Part shown: piece after piece, positions 29,108 through 36,700 of the stretch
Position numbering within the stretch: position 1 is the stretch's first letter
Layout of the letters: the number at the start of each line of letters is the position of its first letter
NCBI GenBank assembly: GCA_963675945.1
Contig: OY780932.1
Span: forward strand, 3,596,001 to 3,660,000
Reading direction: 5' to 3'
Source: G963556115 sp963675945
Lineage (GTDB): Bacteria; Planctomycetota; SZUA-567
Length of the DNA stretch: 64,000 nt
Position numbers and translations under genes: made by a program
Notes under the pieces: model-generated
Database searches by the model: none
Told to the model about the DNA's origin: nothing
What the model saw: the letters and a program-made list of their open reading frames with translations, nothing else

Positions 29108-29147
29108 AAAAAACACGGTTAATATTATTTGTATTAAGGAGAAAGAA

Positions 29148-29543
29148 ATGAGTCAATGGTCAAAAGAAGAGATCGAAGATTTACGTCTTGAGATTTCAAA
29201 GAAGGCAGCTACCGATGCTGAGTTTCGTAAGGCAATCCTTGCCAACCCCAAGCAGGAGATCGAGAAGCTTGCTGGCAAGAAAATCCCAGAAGAATTTTCT
29301 CTAGATGTAATCGAGAACAAGCCAGGTGTGGTCAAGACCTTTGTTCTTCCAAACTTCATCTCTGAATCACTCAGCAAGGAAGAGATGCTCGCTATCGCCG
29401 GTGGTCGTAGTTCAACCTCTACTCAAAACGTCCAAACTACCGTCAATGTAACCACCGAAGCAACTCTTGAAGAGACTACTACTACCACTACCGCAGAAGC
29501 CGAAGGTGAAGTCGTAGTAGCAGGTGTTGTAGTTCTTGTTTAA
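29148..29543 (+). CDS. Proteusin precursor peptide 3 (NHLP leader)
   Basis: 131 residues, with AAGGAG upstream of the ATG. The leader (1-86) is very similar to precursor 1: EISKKAATD, IPEEFSLDVIENKPGVVKTF, ending LAIAGG. The core (87-131, 45 residues) begins RSSTSTQN, has Thr-rich stretches including ETTTTTTAEAEGE, and ends in the hydrophobic VVVAGVVVLV. It has one Arg (first residue), no Lys and no Cys. The Val/Thr-rich tail resembles substrates of PoyD-type epimerases and proteusin C-methyltransferases, both encoded just downstream. Confidence 0.93.
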   Translation: MSQWSKEEIEDLRLEISKKAATDAEFRKAILANPKQEIEKLAGKKIPEEFSLDVIENKPGVVKTFVLPNFISESLSKEEMLAIAGGRSSTSTQNVQTTVNVTTEATLEETTTTTTAEAEGEVVVAGVVVLV

Positions 29544-29566
29544 CCAGCTAAACCTTAATTTCTCAG

Positions 29567-29607
29567 CAATCCGCAAAATCATCTATTGTTATTCTTTTTG
29601 CGGATTG
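29567..29607 (+). terminator. Hairpin between precursor 3 and the maturation genes
   Basis: CAATCCGCAAAA (29567-29578) pairs perfectly with TTTTGCGGATTG (29596-29607), followed by TATTACTTTTTG. It sits 24 bases after the precursor stop. Partial termination here would give much more precursor than enzyme, a common arrangement in peptide loci. Confidence 0.7.
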
Positions 29608-29637
29608 TATTACTTTTTGTAGATGATAGGCATTGCA

Positions 29638-31155
29638 ATGTTTGAAAAAATTTTTCATTACTACCATAAACTTGATGCACAGTTTCAGAAGTATATAGAT
29701 GAATCAAACGGAAAATTCCGCAGAATTATCGACACACCGCCTGAAGATACAGACACCCCATATCACCTTGATGTTGCAAGCACCAAACGCTTCCTTGAGT
29801 ACTATTCAAGCTCAAAAGAGAATAAGGATCGCTGCCTCAACGGCGAAGCGCAGAAGCTGGCTGAAGAGATAGGGCTGGATATAGATACCGAAGCTATCAG
29901 ACTTTTGTGGGATCTGGATATAGCCTCTAGACGCGGCGCCCACTGGCTCTACCGTACCGACGCCGTAGCCCGCTACCAATGTTTTATGCAAGAAAAGATC
30001 CTGCACCGCAACTTTATACAAGAGGTTGAAGCGGTGCCGGCCAACAATACACTACGCCTCTGGCGCGACCGCCAGATAAAGCGTCTACTCATCGAGATGG
30101 ATCCACAGAAAGCTGAGTCTGTAGTACACACTCCCTTCAATGTCGAGCTCAGTGACGGCTGCTCGGTCGGCTGTTGGTTCTGCGGCGTAAATGCCAAAGA
30201 GAAGGGTGACGACTTCCTCTATACACCGGAGAATGCCGTGTACTGGCAAGATTTTCTTAAAACCATAAAAGAGGTCATCGGCCCAGCTGCTGTCAGCGGC
30301 ACCTGCTACTATGCTACCGAACCGCTGGACAACCCTTACTACGAAAGTTTCTGCAAGGATTACGCCAATATACTCGGTCATTTTCCACAGACAACTACAG
30401 CCGCTTCAACGCGCGACATTGAGCGCACCCGCAAACTACTGACTCTATCGCGCAAATATGGCGCGACTATCAACCGCTTCTCTGTTCTGAGCCTGCCGAT
30501 GTTCAAGAAGATCATAAGTTCATTCACCCCGCTTGAACTTCTCTATGTAGAATTGATTATGCAGAATGTCGAGTCCAGCTCAGCCTACGCTCTGGCCGGA
30601 AGAGCCAAGGAAAACCAGCATGTTCTGGATAAAAGCAATGAAAAGGTAAACAGCTCCTTCAGTGAAGATGGTTCGATCGCCTGTGCCAGTGGTTTCAGGG
30701 TTAATATCGTAAAACGGACGATAAAACTAGCGACCCCAAAACCTGCAACCGCAGACTACCCTGAAGGCGAACTGATCTATGAAGAGGCGACCTTTACCGA
30801 TGCTGCCTCACTCCGTGAGACAATGTTGCGTATGATTGAGACCCATCTACCTAAACGTCTCCTGCCGCGTGATCCAGTTGCTTTCTCTCCCTTCAGCAAA
30901 ATCAGTCTCGAAGGATCAAAAATACATATTAATACTGGTTCCACAACCCAGGTAATCACCACCAATATCTTCCCCGACTGTTACGAATATGTAAAAGCCG
31001 GAAATATGTCGGCAATTGAGATCGCCGAGAAGGTAAGTATGGAAAAGGGGCACAGCATTGAGGATGTTCTGGAAGCGCTCAACGAGTTCTTCGAATCAGG
31101 CATACTTGATGAAGCTCCAACCTTCTTCAAGACCAAGACCTACAGCCTAGTATAG
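29638..31155 (+). CDS. Radical SAM RiPP epimerase (PoyD/OspD type)
   Basis: 505 residues from the ATG at 29638; an ATG 15 bases upstream is possible. The iron-sulfur motif CX3CX2C is at C175, C179, C182 (DGCSVGCWFCGVNA), matching the RiPP maturation amino-acid epimerase family. C350 in IACASGFRVNIV is a good candidate for the hydrogen-donating Cys known in OspD/PoyD, by position and context only. These enzymes convert L- to D-residues in peptide cores attached to nitrile-hydratase-like leaders, often in alternation. It directly follows precursor 3 and precedes three more maturation genes with short gaps. Expected substrates are the Thr/Val-rich cores. Confidence 0.87.
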   Translation: MFEKIFHYYHKLDAQFQKYIDESNGKFRRIIDTPPEDTDTPYHLDVASTKRFLEYYSSSKENKDRCLNGEAQKLAEEIGLDIDTEAIRLLWDLDIASRRGAHWLYRTDAVARYQCFMQEKILHRNFIQEVEAVPANNTLRLWRDRQIKRLLIEMDPQKAESVVHTPFNVELSDGCSVGCWFCGVNAKEKGDDFLYTPENAVYWQDFLKTIKEVIGPAAVSGTCYYATEPLDNPYYESFCKDYANILGHFPQTTTAASTRDIERTRKLLTLSRKYGATINRFSVLSLPMFKKIISSFTPLELLYVELIMQNVESSSAYALAGRAKENQHVLDKSNEKVNSSFSEDGSIACASGFRVNIVKRTIKLATPKPATADYPEGELIYEEATFTDAASLRETMLRMIETHLPKRLLPRDPVAFSPFSKISLEGSKIHINTGSTTQVITTNIFPDCYEYVKAGNMSAIEIAEKVSMEKGHSIEDVLEALNEFFESGILDEAPTFFKTKTYSLV

Positions 31156-31171
31156 AGAGGAGCAGCCAGAA

Positions 31172-32059
31172 GTGACAATACTGCGCGAGCTTGAGAATGA
31201 AACCAAAGTGATAGAGCTTACTCTGGAGAATAGTGCTGAATTCTCCAGTTTCTGCCCTGAGCCACAGAGTGAGCTCTACCGGAGACTTCTGGGTACAGAG
31301 ACATTTATCGGCCTGGGTATCAAGAGAGGCTCTCAGGCTCTGGGGCTAACTTTTGGTTTAAAAGACCACGCAGATACTTTCTGGCTCAAGGCGCTGGAGC
31401 TCGCCCCGTGCTGCCCAGATCAATACGCTCAAGAACTTCTCACCACCCTGGCGGCAGTACTTCGAGAGCGCGGACAGCGTCGAATACTCGCCTTCTTTAC
31501 CAGATATGAGAAAGCACCTAGACTATGGTTGGAATCTCAACTCACAACCTTCGGCTTTAACGAGCCGGAGGTCTACAAAAAGGTCTATAAATTACCATAC
31601 TGGGGATTGGAAAAGACAGGACTCCTGCGTCTGGAACTACCCGAATGGGCAGAGATCGTAAATTACTCCGCCCTGCCTCAGGACTGTTGGGATGAATTAC
31701 GCTCCGGGGCTATCCCGTTCCCTGAAGATCTATCACCATTTATGCGCAATCCTGATATTGGGACAAGTATTTTTTTACTGCGAGAAGGTGATGTTATCGG
31801 CTGGAATATTACCCGCCGCCTCAATGCTGATGCGGTATATTTTCAGACCCTCTTTGTTACTGAAGAGTACCGCGCAAGTCCTCTTGGAATACAGCTACTG
31901 GCCAAAGCCTTACACTTATATCTGGATAACCCTGAAAATATGTACGGAGTCTTCGGTGCCAGACCGGATAATAAAGAGCTCTACCGTTTTATTCAGAAAC
32001 GCTTTGGCAGACACTGCAGCGATATTGCCGTCGACTATCAGAGCATCTATAATTTATAG
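31172..32059 (+). CDS. Tandem GNAT-like acyltransferase of the RiPP locus
   Basis: 295 residues from a GTG with GAGAGGAG upstream, 16 bases after the epimerase stop. The C-terminal half (about 195-290) reads as a GNAT fold: FLLREGDVIGWNITRR, AVYFQTLFVTEEYRASPLGIQLL (acyl-CoA binding region) and a late Tyr/Phe helix. The N-terminal half (about 45-140) looks like a second, degenerate GNAT unit (ALGLTFG, YAQELLTTLAAVLRERGQRRILAFF). GNAT-like maturases in the selidamide group of proteusins attach fatty acyl groups to ornithine or lysine side chains. The neighbouring arginase-like gene makes that role plausible here. Assignment to GNAT is by fold-like pattern; the acyl donor is unknown. Confidence 0.65.
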   Translation: MTILRELENETKVIELTLENSAEFSSFCPEPQSELYRRLLGTETFIGLGIKRGSQALGLTFGLKDHADTFWLKALELAPCCPDQYAQELLTTLAAVLRERGQRRILAFFTRYEKAPRLWLESQLTTFGFNEPEVYKKVYKLPYWGLEKTGLLRLELPEWAEIVNYSALPQDCWDELRSGAIPFPEDLSPFMRNPDIGTSIFLLREGDVIGWNITRRLNADAVYFQTLFVTEEYRASPLGIQLLAKALHLYLDNPENMYGVFGARPDNKELYRFIQKRFGRHCSDIAVDYQSIYNL

Positions 32060-32103
32060 TTTTTTTCAGTAATTCAACACGCAAGCAACTAGACAGCCTA
32101 ATT

Positions 32104-32994
32104 ATGAAGTGCTATATCATTGAAGAACATCATAGAGCTCTGGCCCTCTGGGCAAGTGAATTCAGAGAGCGGCCACCCGCATCCGGTTTACTCCATGTCG
32201 ATGCTCATGCCGATATTTCTCCCCCAGTCACCGCGGATCCCCTTGACTGGCAGCGTTTACAGACCCTGCCCCCAACGGAATTGCTGCAGTTTATCGACCA
32301 GCAAATACATATTGCCGATTTTATCCTCGCCGGGGTTATCTGCGGCTTCTTTTCCCAGATATTCTGGCTCCGCCCGGACTTTGTCGGTTACAATAACTGC
32401 TGGCGTGAAACACTCTCCTACCGGAGCATCGCCGACCACGCCACCGACTTCATACTCAAAACGACGGAGAAGAAGGTGCTAACCACCGCCGACTATACTC
32501 TTCCCTTTCCCGCACCAGCAAAAGACAGCCTCTATTATTATGGTTTTCAACAGTCATCTAGCCCAACAATACCGCAGGGAGTGATTCTCGATATAGAGCT
32601 TGACTTCTTCTCTTGCTTCAAACGCCCTTCAGTTGCCGACAAAATCGAGATTAGTAAGGAAGCATACAACAACTATAACTCTTCACCGTATCACTTTCTC
32701 AAGTTCCACCACAACACCTCTTGTGAAGAGATAGACGGGAGATATTTTCTTGTCTTCAACCCCTGGCACCGGGAGCGATTTATCCAAGGTGGCTCAACTC
32801 CACTCGAGCTTCGCCACAGAGTTAAAAATTTTCTTAGCTGGCTGGAGGTGCAGAATCTTTGCCCGAGTCTGATCAGTATCAGCCGGGCAATAAAGAGTGG
32901 CTTTACACCTGTTGCGTATGCTGAATATCTGGAAGAGCTGCTCAAAGAAGGACTACAAAAGCTGTATAATTGTACCTTCACTGATTTTTTATAA
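32104..32994 (+). CDS. UPF0489 family peptide-arginase-like protein (OspR type)
   Basis: 296 residues. Near the N-terminus HVDAHADI (H31, D33, H35, D37) resembles the manganese-binding DxHxD of arginases. A second acidic motif, ILDIELDFFSCF (D164, D168), resembles the other metal-binding segment. OspR of the landornamide pathway, to my knowledge a UPF0489 protein, converts Arg to ornithine in a proteusin core. Here every predicted core has one Arg, at its first position, which would be the only possible target. No strong ribosome binding site is visible. The alternative is an unrelated metal hydrolase carried in the operon. Confidence 0.75.
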   Translation: MKCYIIEEHHRALALWASEFRERPPASGLLHVDAHADISPPVTADPLDWQRLQTLPPTELLQFIDQQIHIADFILAGVICGFFSQIFWLRPDFVGYNNCWRETLSYRSIADHATDFILKTTEKKVLTTADYTLPFPAPAKDSLYYYGFQQSSSPTIPQGVILDIELDFFSCFKRPSVADKIEISKEAYNNYNSSPYHFLKFHHNTSCEEIDGRYFLVFNPWHRERFIQGGSTPLELRHRVKNFLSWLEVQNLCPSLISISRAIKSGFTPVAYAEYLEELLKEGLQKLYNCTFTDFL

Positions 32995-33017
32995 CTACCC
33001 AGAACAAGGATGCCAAT

Positions 33018-34940
33018 ATGAATAATAGCGCAGACGTATGCTTTATATCAATGCCTTTTACCGCAACCACAACCCCATCTTTCGGAATCTGTCTACTCCA
33101 GGGAGCTCTCCGTGAAGCAGGCTATACCGCGCATTCCTATTACGCCAATCTTGAAATTCTCAAGCAGGGAATAATCACCCTTGATGACCACAAAGATCTT
33201 CTACAACAGCAATATGCTGAATGGCTCTTCGCTGAATCCGCCTTCCGTGAAAAACGTAACGACAGTATGCTCTACCTGCTCGAGTCATGCCGTCATATAC
33301 AAGTCGACCCGACCAGGATAATACCCAGACTTCAAGAGATAAAGCAGAGTATTCCCGCCTTTATCGATCATGTTGCCACAGAAGTCTTGGCTCTAAAACC
33401 AAAGATTGTCGGTGCAACCTCAATGTTTTATCAACATATCGCCTCACTGGCGGTTCTCCGGCGCATCAAGGAAAAATCCCCAACAACTATTACCCTGCTC
33501 GGCGGCGCAAACTGCGATATGCCGATGGGCATGGGCAACCATAAAAACTTTGATTGGATAGATTATATCGTTGTCGGTGAAGCCGATAGCCTTATTATCC
33601 CCTTTACCGAATTGGCACTTGAATATGGACGTGATATACCGCAAGATTTAGTACCTCCAGGTGTACTGGCTCCAGTACACCGAAGTTGTAGCTACCCCAC
33701 TACAAACTGGCGTTCAATCCCGAAAGATCTGGATTCAATCCCCCTGCCGGATTACACCGATTATTTTACAGCGCTTGATAGTTATGATCCTGAAGTAAAA
33801 GACAAAGTAATCCTCCTGACCGAGAGTTCGCGTGGCTGCTGGTGGGCGGCAAACAAGATGGGGTGCAAATTCTGCTCGCTCAATACCGCTCAGCACACCT
33901 ACCGGGTTAAATCACCGGAAGTCACCCTCCAGCAACTCCATAAACTCAAAGAGAAGTACTCGTTTCATGGCTTTGAATTTACCGATAACGCTCTGCCAAT
34001 TAAATATTTTACCACCCTCCTGCCCAGACTCGCCGAGGAGGAGAATTCACACCCAATTTTTTATGAGATCAGAGCCAACAACCTCACCCGCGAACGTGCC
34101 AGGCTCCTCCGTAGTGCGGGTATTAAATCGATGCAGATCGGTATTGAAGCTCTCAATGAACGACTGCTGCAAGTAATCAATAAAGGTGTTCACCTCTGGG
34201 AGAATATTCAGGCGTTAAAATTCTGTGCCTGTGAAGAGATCACCATCTTCTGGAACCTACTCTTCAAAATAATGGGCGAAAATGACGAAGACTACTTCCA
34301 GACCAGCCAGCTAGCTCAAAAGTTACTGCACATACGCGCTCCTACCGGATTCGTAGTTATGCAATACCACCGCTACAGCCCCTTCAGTAATGAGCATAAG
34401 AATCTTGAGCCACATTGGCGCTACAGCTACCTCTACCCCTTATCACCCGCTGCTATTGACGATATCACCTATCAATACATTGAGAAGGGCGGAACCAGTA
34501 TCTTTGACAGTATGAACACCAATGAACTAGACCGTCAAAAATACTTCAAGGAACTGAATGAGATTGTACGCTTCTGGAAGTACTGCAGCAATATTGAGAC
34601 GCAGATCATTCTCCATGGCTACACCGATAACGACCAACTAAGAATCGTCGATACCCGTCCAGAGTTTTCCAGCACAAATTTTGCCGCGGCAGTTAACAAT
34701 ATCAAACCTCGGGAATACACCTTTACCGGTACCGAGAAAGATCTTCTCCATACCTGTGATCGTGCGCCTCTTGCCGAGGATATTTACCGGGAATGGGGGG
34801 ATAGTAGCAGAGAGGTTATCGCTGATTTCATTACCAAGAATCTGGTCATTGAAACCGAAGGCAGACTCGTCGGACTAGCGATGCTCGACCCGATTGGGGT
34901 TAACCAGAAACTCTCAGCCTGCAAAACCCTATTCAGTTGA
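33018..34940 (+). CDS. RiPP maturation radical SAM C-methyltransferase (B12 type)
   Basis: 640 residues, with AAGGA before the ATG. The N-terminal region (1-220) is a cobalamin-binding-like Rossmann domain (VCFISMPF, PSFGICLLQGALREAG, TLLGGANCDMPMGMG, YIVVGEAD). The radical SAM motif is RGCWWAANKMGCKFCSLN with Cys at 274, 283 and 286. This is the rSAM_ocin_1/PoyB-PoyC/AerC family, which methylates unactivated carbons such as Val and Thr side chains. The first Cys spacing is 8 residues; the relatives I recall have 7. It is last of four maturation genes in the row. Likely targets are Val residues in the core tails. Confidence 0.88.
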   Translation: MNNSADVCFISMPFTATTTPSFGICLLQGALREAGYTAHSYYANLEILKQGIITLDDHKDLLQQQYAEWLFAESAFREKRNDSMLYLLESCRHIQVDPTRIIPRLQEIKQSIPAFIDHVATEVLALKPKIVGATSMFYQHIASLAVLRRIKEKSPTTITLLGGANCDMPMGMGNHKNFDWIDYIVVGEADSLIIPFTELALEYGRDIPQDLVPPGVLAPVHRSCSYPTTNWRSIPKDLDSIPLPDYTDYFTALDSYDPEVKDKVILLTESSRGCWWAANKMGCKFCSLNTAQHTYRVKSPEVTLQQLHKLKEKYSFHGFEFTDNALPIKYFTTLLPRLAEEENSHPIFYEIRANNLTRERARLLRSAGIKSMQIGIEALNERLLQVINKGVHLWENIQALKFCACEEITIFWNLLFKIMGENDEDYFQTSQLAQKLLHIRAPTGFVVMQYHRYSPFSNEHKNLEPHWRYSYLYPLSPAAIDDITYQYIEKGGTSIFDSMNTNELDRQKYFKELNEIVRFWKYCSNIETQIILHGYTDNDQLRIVDTRPEFSSTNFAAAVNNIKPREYTFTGTEKDLLHTCDRAPLAEDIYREWGDSSREVIADFITKNLVIETEGRLVGLAMLDPIGVNQKLSACKTLFS

Positions 34941-35047
34941 GTTATTTGACTACGACTACGCGACCGGCCACGCAACAATTTGTCCTGAATACACGCAACA
35001 GGTAAACATATATTAATACTTTGAAATTTACTCCAAGGTTACTCCAT

Positions 35048-35119
35048 ATGCACAATATAGATTTCTGCTTTCTCTGGATGCCCTTCACCACTATCCCCAC
35101 CTCATCAATAGGCGTGTGA
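35048..35119 (+). pseudogene. 5' remnant of a second RiPP C-methyltransferase
   Basis: The ATG at 35048 starts MHNIDFCFLWMPFTTIPTSS, a clear relative of the first residues of the C-methyltransferase at 33018 (DVCFISMPFTATTTPSFG). After 23 codons a TGA ends the frame. The following bases encode a tyrosine recombinase tail in the same frame, so a deletion joined the two genes near 35113-35120. The locus therefore once had two such enzymes, as in the polytheonamide pathway. Confidence 0.72.
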
Positions 35120-35224
35120 ATTCTTCAAAAAATCATGGGGCACGAAAGCATCGAGACAACCTTTAAAATTTATTCCAAAGCTGAACAGGACGGCCGAAAA
35201 TATCTCAACAATATCGACTGGTAA
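35120..35224 (+). pseudogene. 3' remnant of a tyrosine recombinase (integrase)
   Basis: 34 codons then TAA: ILQKIMGHESIETTFKIYSK, then a charged tail ending NNIDW. This contains the box II features of tyrosine recombinases: the GH with its catalytic His, and the Tyr nucleophile in IYSK. All upstream parts are missing. It is oriented toward tRNA-Thr at 36701-36776, the usual neighbour of a tRNA-targeting integrase, with the IS3 element inserted in between. Confidence 0.8.
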
Positions 35225-35315
35225 TTCTCTCGCCTTGGATAATCTGATGTGCCCCCCTGGAAGTGATCCACTATTATATGGATAATAGTAGGTAAGTTTC
35301 AGGAAAGGAAACGTT

Positions 35316-35594
35316 ATGAAAGGCAGAAAGACATCAGTTGAGAGAATCATCAAGATGCTCAGAGAAATGGAAGTTTTACAAGGTCAAGGATCTAGTATTG
35401 ATGCAGCTTGTAAAAAACTAGGTATCTCTTCTCAGAGTTTTTATAAGTGGCGTAAAGAATATGGGAAAATGGATATCAACAAAGCAAGAAAACTAAAGGA
35501 ACTGGAGAAAGAGAATGCTCGCCTGAAAAGGCTTGTTGCTGATCTGTCTCTTGATAATGCAATACTTAAAGAGTTATCTGAGGGAAACTTCTAA
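35316..35594 (+). CDS. IS3-family OrfA
   Basis: 92 residues. Helix-turn-helix of the transposase-8 type (SIDAACKKLGISSQSFYKWRK) followed by a leucine-zipper-like coil (ARKLKELEKENARLKRLVADLSL). It begins with AGGAAAGG upstream. Its end overlaps the start of the orfB frame at a GGGAAAC heptamer (35582-35588), read as GAG GGA AAC in this frame. Confidence 0.9.
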   Translation: MKGRKTSVERIIKMLREMEVLQGQGSSIDAACKKLGISSQSFYKWRKEYGKMDINKARKLKELEKENARLKRLVADLSLDNAILKELSEGNF

Positions 35595-36508
35595 GCCCGC
35601 AAAAGAGGCGTAAAGCAGTAACTCATATTCAGAAGAAATTCAGCGTCTCAGAACGACGGGCTTGTAAAGTAGCGAATCAATCCAGATCTACTCAACGGCG
35701 AGAGCCTATTGTACCTAGCTATGAAAAAGAGTTGGTAAAAGAGATCTGTATTTTAGCTGGTAAATACAAGAGGTATGGATATCGTAGAATTACTGTACTT
35801 TTAAAGAAATCTGGCTGGGATATAAATCATAAGCGTGTAGAACGGATTTGGCAAAAACTTGGATTTAATGCTGTAAAGCGAAAACAGAAGAGACGTCGTC
35901 AATTTCATAATAACGGTTCTGTTCGTCGTTATTCAGCCACTCATAAGAATCACGTCTGGAGTTATGATTTTATTTTTGACAGAACTTCAGATGGTAAGAC
36001 ATTAAAAATATTGAGTGTACTTGATGAGTTTACCCGTGAATGTTTAGCTCTTAAAGTATCGAGAAAATTGAAATCTACAGATATAATAGATGTTCTTAAT
36101 GACTTATTTCTTATCCATGGCATTCCTGAATATACCCGCAGTGATAATGGCTCTGAGTTTATCGCAGCAGCGATCAGGAAATGGCTGAAACATCTTAAGA
36201 TTAAACCATTGTATATAGAGCCGGGCAGCCCATGGGAGAATGGTTATATAGAAAGCTTTCATGGTAGTTTCAGGGATGAATTATTATCACAGGAACAATT
36301 TGACAGTATTTATGAAGCAGAAGTTTTAATAGAACAGTGGCGAGTAGAATATAATCATATTCGTCCTCATAGTTCTCTGAAATATGTAACTCCAACAGAG
36401 TACAGAAACAGTATGAGTAAAAAAGAAACAGAGATTTATTCTGGCAAGTCCTGCGTGGCTACGCCACTTCGTCCTTGCCAGAATATAGATAATATTGTAT
36501 ATTCTTAA
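35582..36508 (+). CDS. IS3-family OrfB transposase, expressed by -1 frameshift
   Basis: The orfB frame opens at 35582, immediately after a stop, and runs to 36508 (308 codons). No good start codon lies near its beginning, but the sequence from the first codons is typical OrfB (RRKAVTHIQKKFSVSERRAC, then GYRRITVLLK). A -1 slip on GGGAAAC at 35582-35588 would give the OrfAB fusion. The integrase core DDE is visible: WSYDFIFD (D), YTRSDNGSEF (D) and NGYIESFHGSFRDE (E), ending with HSSLKYVTPTEYR. If translated alone, ATG-like starts exist further in, about 35732. Confidence 0.88.
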   Translation, partial: GKLLSPQKRRKAVTHIQKKFSVSERRACKVANQSRSTQRREPIVPSYEKELVKEICILAGKYKRYGYRRITVLLKKSGWDINHKRVERIWQKLGFNAVKRKQKRRRQFHNNGSVRRYSATHKNHVWSYDFIFDRTSDGKTLKILSVLDEFTRECLALKVSRKLKSTDIIDVLNDLFLIHGIPEYTRSDNGSEFIAAAIRKWLKHLKIKPLYIEPGSPWENGYIESFHGSFRDELLSQEQFDSIYEAEVLIEQWRVEYNHIRPHSSLKYVTPTEYRNSMSKKETEIYSGKSCVATPLRPCQNIDNIVYS

Positions 36509-36657
36509 GTGGTATCACTAATGGAGGCAGGTCAAATCTTTACCTTATCCAAAAAAAATGCTGATTTTTGTGTCAAATTTGTGCCAAATTCAACCTATAA
36601 TCCAACGATTTCTCACGTATTGACGGATTTTTTTAATTTCCAATCAGCCACATTAAA

Positions 36658-36692
36658 AAAGCTAAACCCGAGATTTACAAGGGTTTAGCTTT
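36658..36692 (-). terminator. Terminator of tRNA-Thr
   Basis: AAAGCTAAACCC (36658-36669) pairs with GGGTTTAGCTTT (36681-36692). On the minus strand the stem is followed by TTTAATG within a run of T. It lies just downstream of tRNA-Thr. Confidence 0.75.
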
Positions 36693-36700
36693 ATTTATTT

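Larger units (their letters stand above)
35245..36534 (+). mobile_element. Intact IS3-family insertion sequence, 1290 bp
   Basis: The left end TGATGTGCCCCCCTGGAAGTG and the complement of the right end TGACCTGCCTCCATTAGTG are imperfect terminal inverted repeats that continue to a shared CCACT. The element is flanked by the direct repeat AATC (35241-35244 and 36535-36538), a probable 4-bp target duplication. It carries orfA and orfB in the IS3 arrangement. Lower GC and different codon use compared with the neighbours suit a recent arrival. Confidence 0.85.
35235..36552. repeat. Inverted repeat split by the IS3 insertion
   Basis: TTGGATAA (35235-35242) and TTATCCAA (36545-36552) flank the element. 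Removing the element and one target copy restores TTGGATAA, 8 bases, TTATCCAA: a perfect hairpin just after the integrase stop. The insertion therefore went into the arm/loop junction of a hairpin. Confidence 0.6.

Noticed and set aside
27799..29543. Leader similarity to nitrile hydratase alpha subunit, suggesting an enzyme
   Set aside because: The metal-binding Cys cluster of nitrile hydratase is absent, and the proteins end in LAVAGG or LAIAGG plus a variable core, next to C39 exporters. They are precursor leaders.
35120..35224. Short frame as a new small gene
   Set aside because: It has no start codon and matches the C-terminal box of tyrosine recombinases, so it is a remnant.
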